Origin: JAHEEL01 sp964581295
Lineage (GTDB): Bacteria > Actinomycetota > Acidimicrobiia > Spongiisociales > UBA5794
DNA: 64,000 nt
NCBI GenBank assembly: GCA_964581295.1
Contig: CAZONX010000002.1
Location: 1 to 64,000, forward strand
Direction: 5' to 3'
The position numbers were made by a program, and so were the translations under genes. Every line of letters starts with the position of its first letter. Positions within the stretch are counted from its first letter, which is position 1. Positions 17,807-26,552 of this stretch are shown in pieces. The notes under the pieces are model-generated. The model had not been told where the DNA came from. It searched no databases and saw only the letters and a list, made by a program, of their open reading frames with translations.

Positions 17807-18352
17807 TCAGACTTCGAGGAGCTCTTCTTCTTTGGCCAGAAGGTTTTCGTCGAGCCGCTCAATGTGCTGGTCGGTCATCTCCTGGAGCGCCTTCTCGGCG
17901 CGGCGGATATCGTCTTCTGAGACGTCTTCCGATTCCATCTGGTCCTTGCAGTGCCTGCGAACGTTGCGAATCGCGACGCGTCCATCCTCGACGAGGTGAC
18001 GGACCAGGCGAATGAGCTCTTTGCGCCGTTCCTCGGTGAGTGACGGGAAAGCGAGGCGGATCAGATTGCCGTCGTTCGAGGGATTGAGGCCGAGATCCGC
18101 TTCCTGGATTGCCCGTTCGATAGCGGGAATCGCCGTCTTGTCATACGGCTGGATCACCAGCAACCGAGCTTCGGGAACCGAGAAGCCGGCGATCTGCTGC
18201 AGCGGGGTCTGTGTTCCGTAGTAGTCGACGGTGATCCGGTTCAGGAGTCCGGGGTTTGCCCGACCGGTGCGGATGCCTCCGAACTCGTGGGTGGTGTGCA
18301 CCACCGCCTGATCCATCTTGTGATCGGCATCTTTCAGCAGGTCGTTGATCAC
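17807..18352 (-). CDS. frr: Ribosome recycling factor
   Basis: The 181-residue protein has the normal length and the RRF signatures GGIRTGRANPGLLNRITVDY near the N-terminus and EERRKELIRLVRHLVEDGRV in the C-terminal half. RRF works with EF-G to split ribosomes after termination. It lies between pyrH and cdsA in the conserved order rpsB-tsf-pyrH-frr-cdsA. Confidence 0.97.
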   Translation of the reverse strand: MINDLLKDADHKMDQAVVHTTHEFGGIRTGRANPGLLNRITVDYYGTQTPLQQIAGFSVPEARLLVIQPYDKTAIPAIERAIQEADLGLNPSNDGNLIRLAFPSLTEERRKELIRLVRHLVEDGRVAIRNVRRHCKDQMESEDVSEDDIRRAEKALQEMTDQHIERLDENLLAKEEELLEV

Positions 18353-18361
18353 GGCGCCTCC

Positions 18362-19063
18362 TCAGCGAACCAGGGTCCCGACATCCTCCCCGCGTACGGC
18401 CCTGATTATCTCGCCGGGCCGGTTCATGTTGAACACGCGGATCGGAAGGTTGTTGTCCATGCACATCGTAATGGCCGTGGCATCCATCACCCCAAGCTGG
18501 CGCTGGATTGCGTCCATATATGCGACATCTCTCAGCAGCGTCGCATCGGGGTTGGTCACGGGATCGGCGTCGTATACGCCGTCAACCTTCGTCGCCTTGA
18601 GCACCGCGGCAGCACCGATTTCTGCGCCTCGCAGTGCGGCCGTGGTATCCGTGGTGAAGAACGGATTGCCCGTTCCTCCAGCGAAGATGACCACGCGGCC
18701 CTTCTCGAGGTGCCGAATCGCACGCAAGCGGATGTACGGCTCTGCGACCTGCTGAATCGTGATCGCGGTCTGCACGCGGGCGGGGGATCCTGCCTGCTCG
18801 AGAGCGTCACGCAGCGCCAGAGCATTGATCACGGTCGCGAGCATGCCCATGTAGTCGGCGTTGGCCCGATCCATGTCCCCCGCCGCGGTCGATACGCCGC
18901 GGAAGATGTTGCCGCCGCCAACGACAACACCGATCTCGTAGCCCTCGCCGTGGACGATTGAGATCTCCTCGGCGACGCGGGCGACAATGCTCGGGTCGAT
19001 CCCGTATCCGACCTCCGGGCTGGCAAATGCCTCTCCGGAGAGCTTGAGAACGACCCGACGCAT
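18362..19063 (-). CDS. pyrH: UMP kinase
   Basis: The 233-residue protein has the amino-acid-kinase fold signatures of bacterial UMP kinase: VVLKLSGEAF at the N-terminus, VVGGGNIFRG and the nucleotide-binding FAGGTGNPFFTTDTTAALR. It phosphorylates UMP to UDP. Its ATG overlaps the tsf stop codon by one base, indicating coupled translation. Confidence 0.97.
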   Translation of the reverse strand: MRRVVLKLSGEAFASPEVGYGIDPSIVARVAEEISIVHGEGYEIGVVVGGGNIFRGVSTAAGDMDRANADYMGMLATVINALALRDALEQAGSPARVQTAITIQQVAEPYIRLRAIRHLEKGRVVIFAGGTGNPFFTTDTTAALRGAEIGAAAVLKATKVDGVYDADPVTNPDATLLRDVAYMDAIQRQLGVMDATAITMCMDNNLPIRVFNMNRPGEIIRAVRGEDVGTLVR

Positions 19064-19680
19064 CAGCCTTCCTCGCCGACGGCGATCCGAGACATGTTGG
19101 TGATACCGATGTTCTCGCCCATCTTTGCAGCAAGTTGCTTGACCAACTCCCCCACCGTTCCATCGAACACGTCGGACTTGATGAACACCTGGTCGTAGAG
19201 AACGCTGTCGGCGTAGAAGCTGTTAATGCGCCCGTCGACGATTCGCTCCACGATGTTCTCGGGCTTGCCCTCGTTGACGGCCTGCGCCGCGATGAGGCGC
19301 TTCTCTTCAGCCACGACATCTTCGGGCACGTCCTCGCGATTGATCCATTGCGGACGGGCCGCTGCGATGTGCATCGCGAGGTCGTTGGCGACCTGTTGGA
19401 ACTCCTCGCTCTTCGCTACGAAGTCCGTCTCGGACGCCAGCGCCACGAGCGATCCGATGACGGGACGCCCCGCCTGGCGGTGCAGGTACGAGCCGACGGC
19501 GCCCTCGGACTGGGCTCGATCGGTCCGCTTCGCTGCATCGGCGAGGCCCTGCTCACGCAGGAGATCCTTCGCTCGATCGATGTCGCCGCCGGTCTCGGCC
19601 AGGGCGCGTTTCGCGTCCATCATCCCGGCGCCGGTGGCCTGGCGAAGTGTTTGGACGTCTTTTGCAGTGAAGTCGCTCAC
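19063..19680 (-). CDS. tsf: Elongation factor Ts, short form
   Basis: The 205-residue protein has the N-terminal UBA-like helix region with LRQATGAGMMDAKRALAE and the EF-Tu-contacting TDFVAKSEEF motif. EF-Ts exchanges GDP on EF-Tu. Many actinobacterial EF-Ts proteins are about 270 residues; this one is the compact type with a single core subdomain, as in Thermus. It overlaps rpsB by 4 bases. Confidence 0.96.
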   Translation of the reverse strand: MSDFTAKDVQTLRQATGAGMMDAKRALAETGGDIDRAKDLLREQGLADAAKRTDRAQSEGAVGSYLHRQAGRPVIGSLVALASETDFVAKSEEFQQVANDLAMHIAAARPQWINREDVPEDVVAEEKRLIAAQAVNEGKPENIVERIVDGRINSFYADSVLYDQVFIKSDVFDGTVGELVKQLAAKMGENIGITNMSRIAVGEEG

Positions 19681-20546
19681 GCGCCCTCCTTCGAGTTCGG
19701 TGTCTCCTCGATCACCGCGCTCTCAGTGACCGCGTTCTCGGCCTGGATCTCTTCCAGGACGATGACGTCGGTCGGGGGCGCCGGTGTCGGTTCTGGCTGT
19801 GCCTTCGCAGGCTTCGCCTGAGAGGGCTTGTCCTGCTTTGGAGCGTCCTTGCGGCTCGCCTCGCGAAGCTCGCGGCCGTCCTTCGCCGCTTCTGCGATGA
19901 CATCGGCGATGAGGTAGGCGGTTCGAATGGCATCGTCGTTGCCGGGAATCACCAGATCGACGGGATCCGGATCGCAGTTCGTGTCGACAATCGCGATCAC
20001 AGGGATCTTCAGACGGTTGGCTTCCGCAACGGCGATGTGCTCCTCAATGACGTCGATCACGAAGACGACGTCCGGCGGGCGCTTCATGTCTCGGACACCG
20101 CCGAGCACCATGTGGAGCTTCTCCAACTCCCTGCGGAGGCGGAGGCGTTCCTTCTTGGGCAGCGACTCCATCTCGCCCGACGTCTCCATCTGCTCGAGTT
20201 CGAGCATGTAGAGGATGCGCTTGTGGATCGTCTGGAAGTTGGTGAGCATTCCGCCGAGCCAACGATTGTTGACGAACGGCATGCCGGCCTTTGTGGCCGC
20301 TTCCTCGATCGCACCCTGCGACTGCTTCTTGGTGCCGACGAACAGCACCGTTCCGCCGTCGATCACCGCATCGCGTACGAGGTTGTAGGCCGATCCGGCC
20401 TGCTCAAGGGTCTGTCGCAGGTCGACGATGTGGATACCGTTGCGCTCGGTGAAGATGTACGGACGCATCTTCGGATTCCAACGGCGGGTCTGGTGGCCGA
20501 AGTGCATTCCGGCCTCGAGCAGCTGACGCATACTCACCACGGACAT
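19677..20546 (-). CDS. rpsB: 30S ribosomal protein S2 with a C-terminal tail
   Basis: The 289-residue protein is S2: MRQLLEAGMHFGHQTRRWNP at the start, FVGTKKQSQ and NNRWLGGMLTNF in the middle, and the IPVIAIVDTNCDPD segment. After the globular domain (to about residue 235) comes a Lys/Pro/Ala linker and an acidic tail containing VLEEIQAE. That short motif resembles two copies in the S16 tail of this genome. An upstream ribosome binding site AGGAGG is present. Confidence 0.97.
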   Translation of the reverse strand: MSVVSMRQLLEAGMHFGHQTRRWNPKMRPYIFTERNGIHIVDLRQTLEQAGSAYNLVRDAVIDGGTVLFVGTKKQSQGAIEEAATKAGMPFVNNRWLGGMLTNFQTIHKRILYMLELEQMETSGEMESLPKKERLRLRRELEKLHMVLGGVRDMKRPPDVVFVIDVIEEHIAVAEANRLKIPVIAIVDTNCDPDPVDLVIPGNDDAIRTAYLIADVIAEAAKDGRELREASRKDAPKQDKPSQAKPAKAQPEPTPAPPTDVIVLEEIQAENAVTESAVIEETPNSKEGA

Positions 20547-20700
20547 GTGGTTCCTCCTGTGTTCGGGTTCACGCCTCCGCCCACCCGGAACACCCCACAG
20601 AACGCCTAGGCGATCCGACCTCGGGGGCTTGTAGTGGACGTGCGAAGTTGGAGGAAGTGTACCGATCGATCACCGGTAGCAGGAAATCGCGGTGCCCCTA
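20547..20700 (-). promoter_or_regulatory. rpsB leader and possible promoter
   Basis: This 154-base stretch separates the sigma factor stop from rpsB. On the minus strand a TACACT hexamer (plus-strand 20656-20661) could be a -10 element, with only a weak -35 candidate 19 bases upstream. That would leave a leader of about 100 bases before rpsB. No obvious terminator hairpin is seen. Confidence 0.35.
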
Positions 20701-21489
20701 CTAGAACGACGGTTCGATGAACCGATTCCGGAGGCTGAGGACCGCTTTGGTGTGGATCTGGCACACCCGCGATTCGGTGACGTTGAGCACCGTGCCGATC
20801 TCGGACAGGGTGAGCCCCTCGAAGTAGTACAACGTCACGACCAGCCGGTCCCGCTCGGGCAAGCGATTGATCGAGTCGGCAAGGAGATAGCGGGTCTCTT
20901 CTCGTTCGAACGATCCGCTGGGATCGAACGCTGCGACATCGGGCACGATGTCACCAACTGCGGCTGAGTCGCGCTCGTCGGGATTGAGGAGCTCATCGAG
21001 AGCGACGAAACCGAGCGTCGACAGCTCGCCGAGCTGGTCGCGCAGCGTCTCGATCGACATGTCCATGTGATCGGCGAGCTCTTGCTCGGTCGCGGATCGC
21101 TGCAGACCGTGTTCGAGCTCCGACATTGAACGCTGTATTTCGCGAGCTCGGGCCCGGACCGAGCGAGGCACCCAGTCGAGGGCGCGCAACTCGTCGAGGA
21201 TGGCTCCCTTGATGCGGTTCACGGCGTAGGTCTCGAACTTGTAGCCGCGCTCTGGCTCGAACTTGTCGATCGCGTCGATCAACCCGAACGTCCCGTAGGA
21301 CACCAGGTCGCCCGGGTCGACATTTCTCGGCAGTCCCGAACCGAGGCGCCCGGCGACGAACTTCACGAGCGGCGAGAAATGGAGAATCAGACCCTCTCGG
21401 GCGCGCTGGTCACCGTCACTCTTGAATCGCTCCCAGAGTGCGGCAAGTTCGTCTTCGCCTCGCTCATGCACGTGGGTGACTCCGCTCAT
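20701..21489 (-). CDS. whiG: RNA polymerase sigma factor, WhiG/FliA type
   Basis: The 262-residue protein has sigma region 2 (DLVSYGTFGLIDAIDKFEPE and VNRIKGAILDELRALDWVPR), region 3 (VRARAREIQRSMSELEHGL) and region 4 ending in a helix-turn-helix (LTLSEIGTVLNVTESRVCQI). It belongs to the FliA/WhiG group, which drives motility or sporulation genes. Its position between rpsB and xerC matches whiG in other Actinobacteria. No flagellar genes are in the window, so the regulon is unknown. It overlaps the xerC stop by 26 bases. Confidence 0.9.
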   Translation of the reverse strand: MSGVTHVHERGEDELAALWERFKSDGDQRAREGLILHFSPLVKFVAGRLGSGLPRNVDPGDLVSYGTFGLIDAIDKFEPERGYKFETYAVNRIKGAILDELRALDWVPRSVRARAREIQRSMSELEHGLQRSATEQELADHMDMSIETLRDQLGELSTLGFVALDELLNPDERDSAAVGDIVPDVAAFDPSGSFEREETRYLLADSINRLPERDRLVVTLYYFEGLTLSEIGTVLNVTESRVCQIHTKAVLSLRNRFIEPSF

Positions 21490-22342
21490 ATGTGTTCCTC
21501 AGGTGCTCCCGAGTGATCTCAGTGTAGATCTGCGTCGTCGCCAGTTCGGTATGTCCGAGAAGATCTTGCACACTTCGCAAGTCGGCGCCACCTTCGAGCA
21601 GGTGCGTGGCGTACGAGTGGCGTAGCGCGTGGGGGTGGGTTCCCAGCCGGTCGCGCACGACCCTGCGAACGCCTCGCGGGCCCAGCGGACCTCCGCGAAC
21701 GCCCAGCCACAACGCATCTCCGCTCCCGGGTCCCGCAAGTGCCGGCCGGCCGGTCTCGAGATAGCGGCGGGTCGTCCGAGCGGCCTGTTCCCCAATGGGT
21801 ACGGCCCGATCCTTGTCTCCCTTGCCCCTGACCCGCAGGAAGGTCGCGACCTCGACATCGCGTACGGTCATCGCCGCGAACTCGGAGACCCTCAACCCGG
21901 TCCCGTACAGAACCTCGAGCAACGCACGGTCGCGCAAATCCACCGGGTCGGTGCCGTCGAGATTGTCGAGGAATCGGTTCAGCGTGCCGGCCGGAACCGA
22001 CTTCGGGAGCGTCCCGGGTCGCTTCGGCTGTGGCACACCGGAAGCCGGATTCGCGGAGATGGCTCCCCTCCTCGCCGCATCGGCGAGGAACGAGCGGACC
22101 GCCGAAGCCTTGCGAGCGACCGAGCGGCGTGAATAGTGAAGCGTGGCAAGTTGCGCCAGGAAGCGGCGAACGGTGCGCCGGTCGATGTCGCCGAGGCAGT
22201 CAATGCCGAGCCGATCGCACAACGCTGCGAACTGGCCGAGGTCGCGCCGATAGGCGTCGATGGTGTTTGAGGCGAGACCGCGCTCGGCATCGAGCCGCAC
22301 GAGATACGCGTCCACGGCCGCGTCGATACCACCGCTGTTCAT
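21464..22342 (-). CDS. xerC: Tyrosine recombinase XerC
   Basis: The 292-residue protein has an N-terminal SAM-like core-binding domain (VDAYLVRLDAERGLASNTI) and a catalytic domain with LYGTGLRVSEFAAM, HALRHSYATHLLEGG and the nucleophile region LLGHTELATTQIY. XerC-type recombinases resolve chromosome dimers at dif. I place the start at the ATG at 22342, downstream of the dprA stop; the frame stays open further upstream but that part overlaps dprA. No dif-like site was recognised nearby. Confidence 0.93.
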   Translation of the reverse strand: MNSGGIDAAVDAYLVRLDAERGLASNTIDAYRRDLGQFAALCDRLGIDCLGDIDRRTVRRFLAQLATLHYSRRSVARKASAVRSFLADAARRGAISANPASGVPQPKRPGTLPKSVPAGTLNRFLDNLDGTDPVDLRDRALLEVLYGTGLRVSEFAAMTVRDVEVATFLRVRGKGDKDRAVPIGEQAARTTRRYLETGRPALAGPGSGDALWLGVRGGPLGPRGVRRVVRDRLGTHPHALRHSYATHLLEGGADLRSVQDLLGHTELATTQIYTEITREHLRNTYERSHPRA

Positions 22343-22373
22343 CACTCCATGCTTGTGACATCGCGCGCGAAGG

Positions 22374-23267
22374 TCAACAACCGGCGCCGTCGTCTGGGCT
22401 GCCCCGTTCCGCAATGCCGGCGAGCCCGTAGACGAGATCCAGTTCCTGCACCAGATCCTCGGGGTCGAACACTGGGAACGCACCGTCCCGGATCAGCCGA
22501 TTCGTCCCCTCCGAGGACGCCCGATCGACGTCACCCGGCATGGCGAAGACGGGAATCCCATATTCGGCGGCCTTGACGGCCGTGATCAATGCTCCCCCGG
22601 TCATACCCGCCTCCACGACCACGACGGCAGCCGACAACCCGGCGATAATCCGATTGCGAGGTGGAAACCGCCACGCATCGGGCCGGCTTCCCGGTGGGTA
22701 CTCGGAGACGATCGCTCCCCCGCATTCGAGGATCTGGTCGCCAAGGCGACGGTGCTCTCGCGGGTAGGTGACATCGATGCCGCAGCCGAGCACGGCGACA
22801 CCTCGACCGCCGGCCCGCACCATCCCGCGGTGAGCTGCGCCGTCGATGCCGCGAGCGAGGCCCGACACCACCGGCCAACCGATCTCGGCCGCGGCGCGAC
22901 CGTAGGCCTCCGCGAGTTCGAGTCCATAGGCCGTGCATCGTCGTGTCCCGACGATCCCGACCCCGGGTACCGACGGGAGACAACCGCGAATGAAGATCAA
23001 GTCGGGGGCGTCTTCGAAGCGATCGAGGTGCGAGGGATACGCTGCCTCACCCCGGAGCACGACGTCGATGCCGAGATCGCGAAGCTCGGCTTCGCGTTGT
23101 TGGGCTGGGATCGCGAGGCTTTCCCGGATGGCATCAGATGCCTTCACTCGTCGCCGATCGATCGCCTCAATCGCCCCGATCGGACCGCCATATTGCTCGC
23201 ACAGCGACCGGATGCGCTCGGGATGCAGCCCGGAGCAGGCAAGGCGGAGGTGGTGGGCGTTGCTCAC
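22374..23267 (-). CDS. dprA: DNA processing protein DprA, without winged-helix tail
   Basis: The 297-residue protein has the DprA Rossmann fold: GIVGTRRCTAYG, VVSGLARGIDGAAHRG, VLGCGIDVTYPREH and the KAAEYGIPVFAMPGDVD region. DprA loads RecA onto incoming single-stranded DNA. The GTG start at 23267 overlaps the comM stop codon. The protein ends soon after the core fold, so the C-terminal winged-helix domain of many DprA proteins is missing. Confidence 0.94.
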   Translation of the reverse strand: MSNAHHLRLACSGLHPERIRSLCEQYGGPIGAIEAIDRRRVKASDAIRESLAIPAQQREAELRDLGIDVVLRGEAAYPSHLDRFEDAPDLIFIRGCLPSVPGVGIVGTRRCTAYGLELAEAYGRAAAEIGWPVVSGLARGIDGAAHRGMVRAGGRGVAVLGCGIDVTYPREHRRLGDQILECGGAIVSEYPPGSRPDAWRFPPRNRIIAGLSAAVVVVEAGMTGGALITAVKAAEYGIPVFAMPGDVDRASSEGTNRLIRDGAFPVFDPEDLVQELDLVYGLAGIAERGSPDDGAGC

Positions 23268-24736
23268 ACCGTCACCCGCATGGTGAGCGCCGACTCGATG
23301 TGGGCGCCGTCGACGGGACCCGATCCCTCGAGGTCGGCCACGGTGCGAGCGACTCGTCGGATCCGATCCCATCCCCGAGCCGTCAGTCGATCCCCCTCTG
23401 CTGCTCCAACGAGACAGCGGAGCGCAGCGTCGGTCCATTCGAGGGCATCGAGGTCACCGCGACCGAGCTCGCGGTTGAGGCGTCCGCGCTCGTCGAATTG
23501 CCTTCGTCGGGCAGCGGTGACGCGCTCTCGTACCGCCTCGGATGGCTCGCCCTTCGGCCCGGAGAGCTCCGACACCCGCAGGCGCGGCACATCGACCTGG
23601 AGATCGAACCGATCCGACAATGGTCCCGAGAATCGGCGGCGATAGCGGGCCTTCATGCCCGCCTCGCATGCGCACGAATCCAGGCGATCCCCTTCGTACC
23701 CGCATGGGCACGGATTCGTGGCCGCTAGGACCTGTATCTCGCACGGGAACTCCACGGTCGCACCTTGCCGGGCCACCACCACGCTGCCGTCTTCGATTGG
23801 CGTGCGGAGTGCGTCGAGGAGGTGGGGCGGGAACTCGCCCAGCTCGTCGAGGAACAGGACGCCGCGATGGGCGAGCACCGTTTCACCCGGTGTCGGCACC
23901 CCGCTCCCCCCGCCGATGAATGCCGCCATCGACGCCGAATGGTGCGGCGCGCGGAACGGCGGTAGGAGTGGATCAGTGCGAGCACGGCCGGCGGCCGCCC
24001 AGACCAGCGCCACCTCGTGCGCTTCCCGATCGTCCAGCGGCGGCAACAACCCGGGCATCGTGCGGGCCAGCATCGTCTTGCCAGAGCCGGGCGCGCCGCG
24101 AATTAGCAGATGGTGGCCGCCGGCCGCCGACACCTCGAGCGCTGCCCGGGCGATCGGCTGGCCTCGGACCTCGGCGAGGTCGGGAACGTCGACTCGCCCC
24201 GCAGCGATCGGTTCGATCTCATCGCCAGGATCCAGGCCGCGCGCAACCTGCATGGCGTGGGCGAGCGAGCGCACCGCCCGGACACCGAGATCGTGCCAGC
24301 CTGCCGTCTCGGCGGCAGACCGAACGGGGAGGAGGCACGGCATTCCGAGGTCACGTGCGACGAGCGCAGCGCCGAGACCTCCCCGGGCAGGCCGCACCGA
24401 GCCGTCGAGGGCGAGTTCGCCGAGAGCAACCACATCGGTCGCCCCTGCGGGGAGGTTCCCGTTCGCTGCGAGCACGCCCAACGCAATCGGCAGGTCGTAG
24501 GCGGATCCGACCTTGGGCAGATCGGCCGGCGACAGGTTCACGACGACGCGTTTCGACGGGAAGAAGTTCGACGTGGACGCGAACGCCGCCCGCACCCGCT
24601 CCTTGGCCTCTCGCACCGCGGCATCGGGAAGTCCGACAATGACGAATCCCTTCGAGCTGCCGCCAACATGCGCTTCAACGCGCACCGGGTGCGGCTCGAC
24701 CCCAATGATGGCGCTCGATGTGATGGTCGCGTTCAT
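23264..24736 (-). CDS. comM: ComM/YifB family Mg-chelatase-like AAA ATPase
   Basis: The 490-residue protein starts with the ComM Lon-S5-like domain (SSKGFVIVGLPDAAVREAKE), then an AAA domain with Walker A GAPGSGKT and Walker B LFLDELGEF, a CPCGYEGD cysteine cluster, and a C-terminal Mg_chelatase_C domain ending near GWDRIRRVARTVADLEG. ComM helicases promote branch migration in natural transformation. I chose the ATG at 24736, where family similarity begins; the frame is open 113 codons upstream but that part looks non-coding. Confidence 0.95.
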   Translation of the reverse strand: MNATITSSAIIGVEPHPVRVEAHVGGSSKGFVIVGLPDAAVREAKERVRAAFASTSNFFPSKRVVVNLSPADLPKVGSAYDLPIALGVLAANGNLPAGATDVVALGELALDGSVRPARGGLGAALVARDLGMPCLLPVRSAAETAGWHDLGVRAVRSLAHAMQVARGLDPGDEIEPIAAGRVDVPDLAEVRGQPIARAALEVSAAGGHHLLIRGAPGSGKTMLARTMPGLLPPLDDREAHEVALVWAAAGRARTDPLLPPFRAPHHSASMAAFIGGGSGVPTPGETVLAHRGVLFLDELGEFPPHLLDALRTPIEDGSVVVARQGATVEFPCEIQVLAATNPCPCGYEGDRLDSCACEAGMKARYRRRFSGPLSDRFDLQVDVPRLRVSELSGPKGEPSEAVRERVTAARRRQFDERGRLNRELGRGDLDALEWTDAALRCLVGAAEGDRLTARGWDRIRRVARTVADLEGSGPVDGAHIESALTMRVTV

Positions 24737-25027
24737 TGGTGCACCGTATGTCGGCGGTGTGACGCGAACTAGAGGGTCGACATTCGAAGCACGAACGAAC
24801 GCCGGCAAGCGTCGACCCGAAACGGCTCGTCGGCTCCGCTGCGAGATTGGCCCTTCCGCTCCGCACGATCGTCTGGAAGGATGGCGTTGTGTTGAGACAT
24901 CGTCACCGCTGCGCGGGTCGACCATGACGGGACTCGCCTGGCAGGAGGTCCCGGGGGGTTGGCCTGCGGCGCCTACCGCGTGCGCCGCCTTCCCCGGTCG
25001 TCTGATCAGCGCTGGGAACTTCAGATC
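24737..25027. other. Intergenic region between divergent comM and a plus-strand membrane protein
   Basis: About 290 bases hold no recognisable gene or RNA. Frames across it are open on both strands because of high GC, but they show no family features. It must contain the comM promoter; I could not pick out clear -10/-35 pairs. Confidence 0.5.
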
Positions 25028-25453
25028 ATGCGCCGCAGGCCCGGCTGGGAGCAGGAACACGCGACGTCGACACATCGCTCAATCCGCGCCGCGGTCGTTC
25101 GGGCGGAAACCCACGAACGGCACCGGCTGAGGAACCTCAGCCTTCAGATCAACCTGGCCGCATCGCTGGTCGCAGCAATCGCCGGGCTGACCGTGATCGT
25201 CTACCTGTGGACGAGCATCATCGGTCTCGTCGCGTGGATCGGCCTGTTTGCCCTCGCCGTGCGGTTCCTTGCCAACGCGCTCGATGTCCTCGACGCATCA
25301 AAGCCGGACCGCAGCGCGCGGGGAGTCGATCGGCACGCGGCAATCCAGCGCTGGGTTCGGGTCGACTCGCTCGTGCCGCCATTGCGCACTCCGTCGAGTC
25401 GTACCGCGTCCGCCGAAGAGTCGAGCATTCGGATGCTCGATCCAGTCGAGTAG
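25028..25453 (+). CDS. Small protein with a two-helix membrane hairpin
   Basis: From the ATG at 25028 this encodes 141 residues. The N-terminal part is basic, then two hydrophobic stretches (INLAASLVAAIAGLTVIVYL and IIGLVAWIGLFALAVRFL) separated by a few residues form a likely transmembrane hairpin. The C-terminal 60 residues are hydrophilic and probably cytoplasmic. No family is recognised. The hydrophobic pattern occurs only in this frame, which argues that the gene is real. It converges with the small membrane gene at 25487. Confidence 0.5.
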   Translation: MRRRPGWEQEHATSTHRSIRAAVVRAETHERHRLRNLSLQINLAASLVAAIAGLTVIVYLWTSIIGLVAWIGLFALAVRFLANALDVLDASKPDRSARGVDRHAAIQRWVRVDSLVPPLRTPSSRTASAEESSIRMLDPVE

Positions 25454-25486
25454 CGGGCCAGCTTCTCTGATCGGAGGCGCTCTCTC

Positions 25487-25729
25487 CTAGGCATCCTCCC
25501 CCGACTTGGCCTGGTCCGCCTCGGTCTGCTCGGTGACCTCCTGATCGACGACATGCGTGATCGATGGCTGGTAGATCTCCTCGAAGAGACCAAGTGAGCG
25601 CGGTGGCGGGCGGTCCTTCGTTCGGTAGTAGACCCAACCGCGGCGTTCGGCCCAGGTGAGGGCGAAGTGTCCACCGACCACGATGGTGGCGATGGCGAGG
25701 ACCACGCCGGAGAGTGCGAGCCACAGCAT
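25487..25729 (-). CDS. Small single-pass membrane protein
   Basis: The ATG at 25729 gives 80 residues: one N-terminal membrane helix (LWLALSGVVLAIATIVVGG), then a short basic segment (TWAERRGWVYYRTKDRPPP) and an acidic C-terminus. The topology resembles small actinobacterial membrane proteins of unknown role. It lies 46 bases downstream of the enoyl-CoA hydratase gene on the same strand. No function can be assigned. Confidence 0.6.
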   Translation of the reverse strand: MLWLALSGVVLAIATIVVGGHFALTWAERRGWVYYRTKDRPPPRSLGLFEEIYQPSITHVVDQEVTEQTEADQAKSGEDA

Positions 25730-25775
25730 GGGTTCATGATCGCATGGAGCGACCGATAGAACGCCGGCGGAAGCG

Positions 25776-26552
25776 TCAGCGACCCTTGAACTCCGGAGGC
25801 CGCTTCTGGAAGAACGCCGCAGCGCCTTCGAACAGGTCCTCTGAGCCAAGCAGCGTCGCTTGCGACTGTTCCTCGAACGCGAGTGCCTGCTCGAACGTCA
25901 TGCTGGACGACCGGTCGAGCGCCGTCTTGATGAACCGCTGCGCCAGCGGGGCACCGTCCGCCAAGGCCTCAGCGGTATTTGTCGCGGCACGCTCGAGATC
26001 GTCGGTGCCAACCAACGAAGTCACCAGACCGATGGCAAGCGCCTCCTCTGCCTCGACGATCCGCCCAGACAGCGAGATCTCACGGGCTCGAGCAAGGCCG
26101 ACAAGGCGTGGCAGAAGCCACGTACCTCCGAAGTCGAGCGTGAGCCCGCGCTTCACAAAGATCTCGGCGAAACGGGCACGATCGGTCGCGATCACGATGT
26201 CGCACCCCAGGGCCAGGTTCATCCCGGCGCCGACCGCAACCCCGTCCACCGCCGCAATGGTTGGCTTGGTGATCCGGTGCAGAGCAAGGGCGGCTCGGTT
26301 CGGGTGCTGCATGTACTCAACGTTCGCCGCCGGTGTCCCGAAGCCCGAGAAGTCAGCGCCCAAGTCGGCGCCGGCACAGAAGTCGCCGTCGGCACCGGTG
26401 AGCACAACAACCCGCTGGTCAGAACGCTCGAATGCCTCGCATGCGGTAGCGAGTTCGTCCCATCCCGCCTTCGGCACGGCGTTCTTGGCCCCCGGCGAAG
26501 ACATCGTCAGCCATCGAACCCTCCCCTGGTCCACAGCGGTGACAAATGACAT
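25776..26552 (-). CDS. Enoyl-CoA hydratase/isomerase family protein
   Basis: The 258-residue protein is a crotonase-fold enzyme: the oxyanion-hole segments are FCAGADL (residues about 60-66) and AVDGVAVGAGMNLALGCD (about 100-117), and the FVKRGLTLDFGGTWLLPRLV helix carries an Asp where the second catalytic acid often lies. It probably hydrates or isomerises an acyl-CoA in fatty acid or amino acid breakdown. The exact substrate is unknown. It sits alone between housekeeping genes, in a stretch where yraN and comM are often closer together. Confidence 0.88.
   Translation of the reverse strand: MSFVTAVDQGRVRWLTMSSPGAKNAVPKAGWDELATACEAFERSDQRVVVLTGADGDFCAGADLGADFSGFGTPAANVEYMQHPNRAALALHRITKPTIAAVDGVAVGAGMNLALGCDIVIATDRARFAEIFVKRGLTLDFGGTWLLPRLVGLARAREISLSGRIVEAEEALAIGLVTSLVGTDDLERAATNTAEALADGAPLAQRFIKTALDRSSSMTFEQALAFEEQSQATLLGSEDLFEGAAAFFQKRPPEFKGR

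Noticed and set aside
24740..25075. N-terminal extension of comM to 25075
   Set aside because: The extra 113 codons have no similarity to ComM and lie in the intergenic region; the family start fits ATG 24736.
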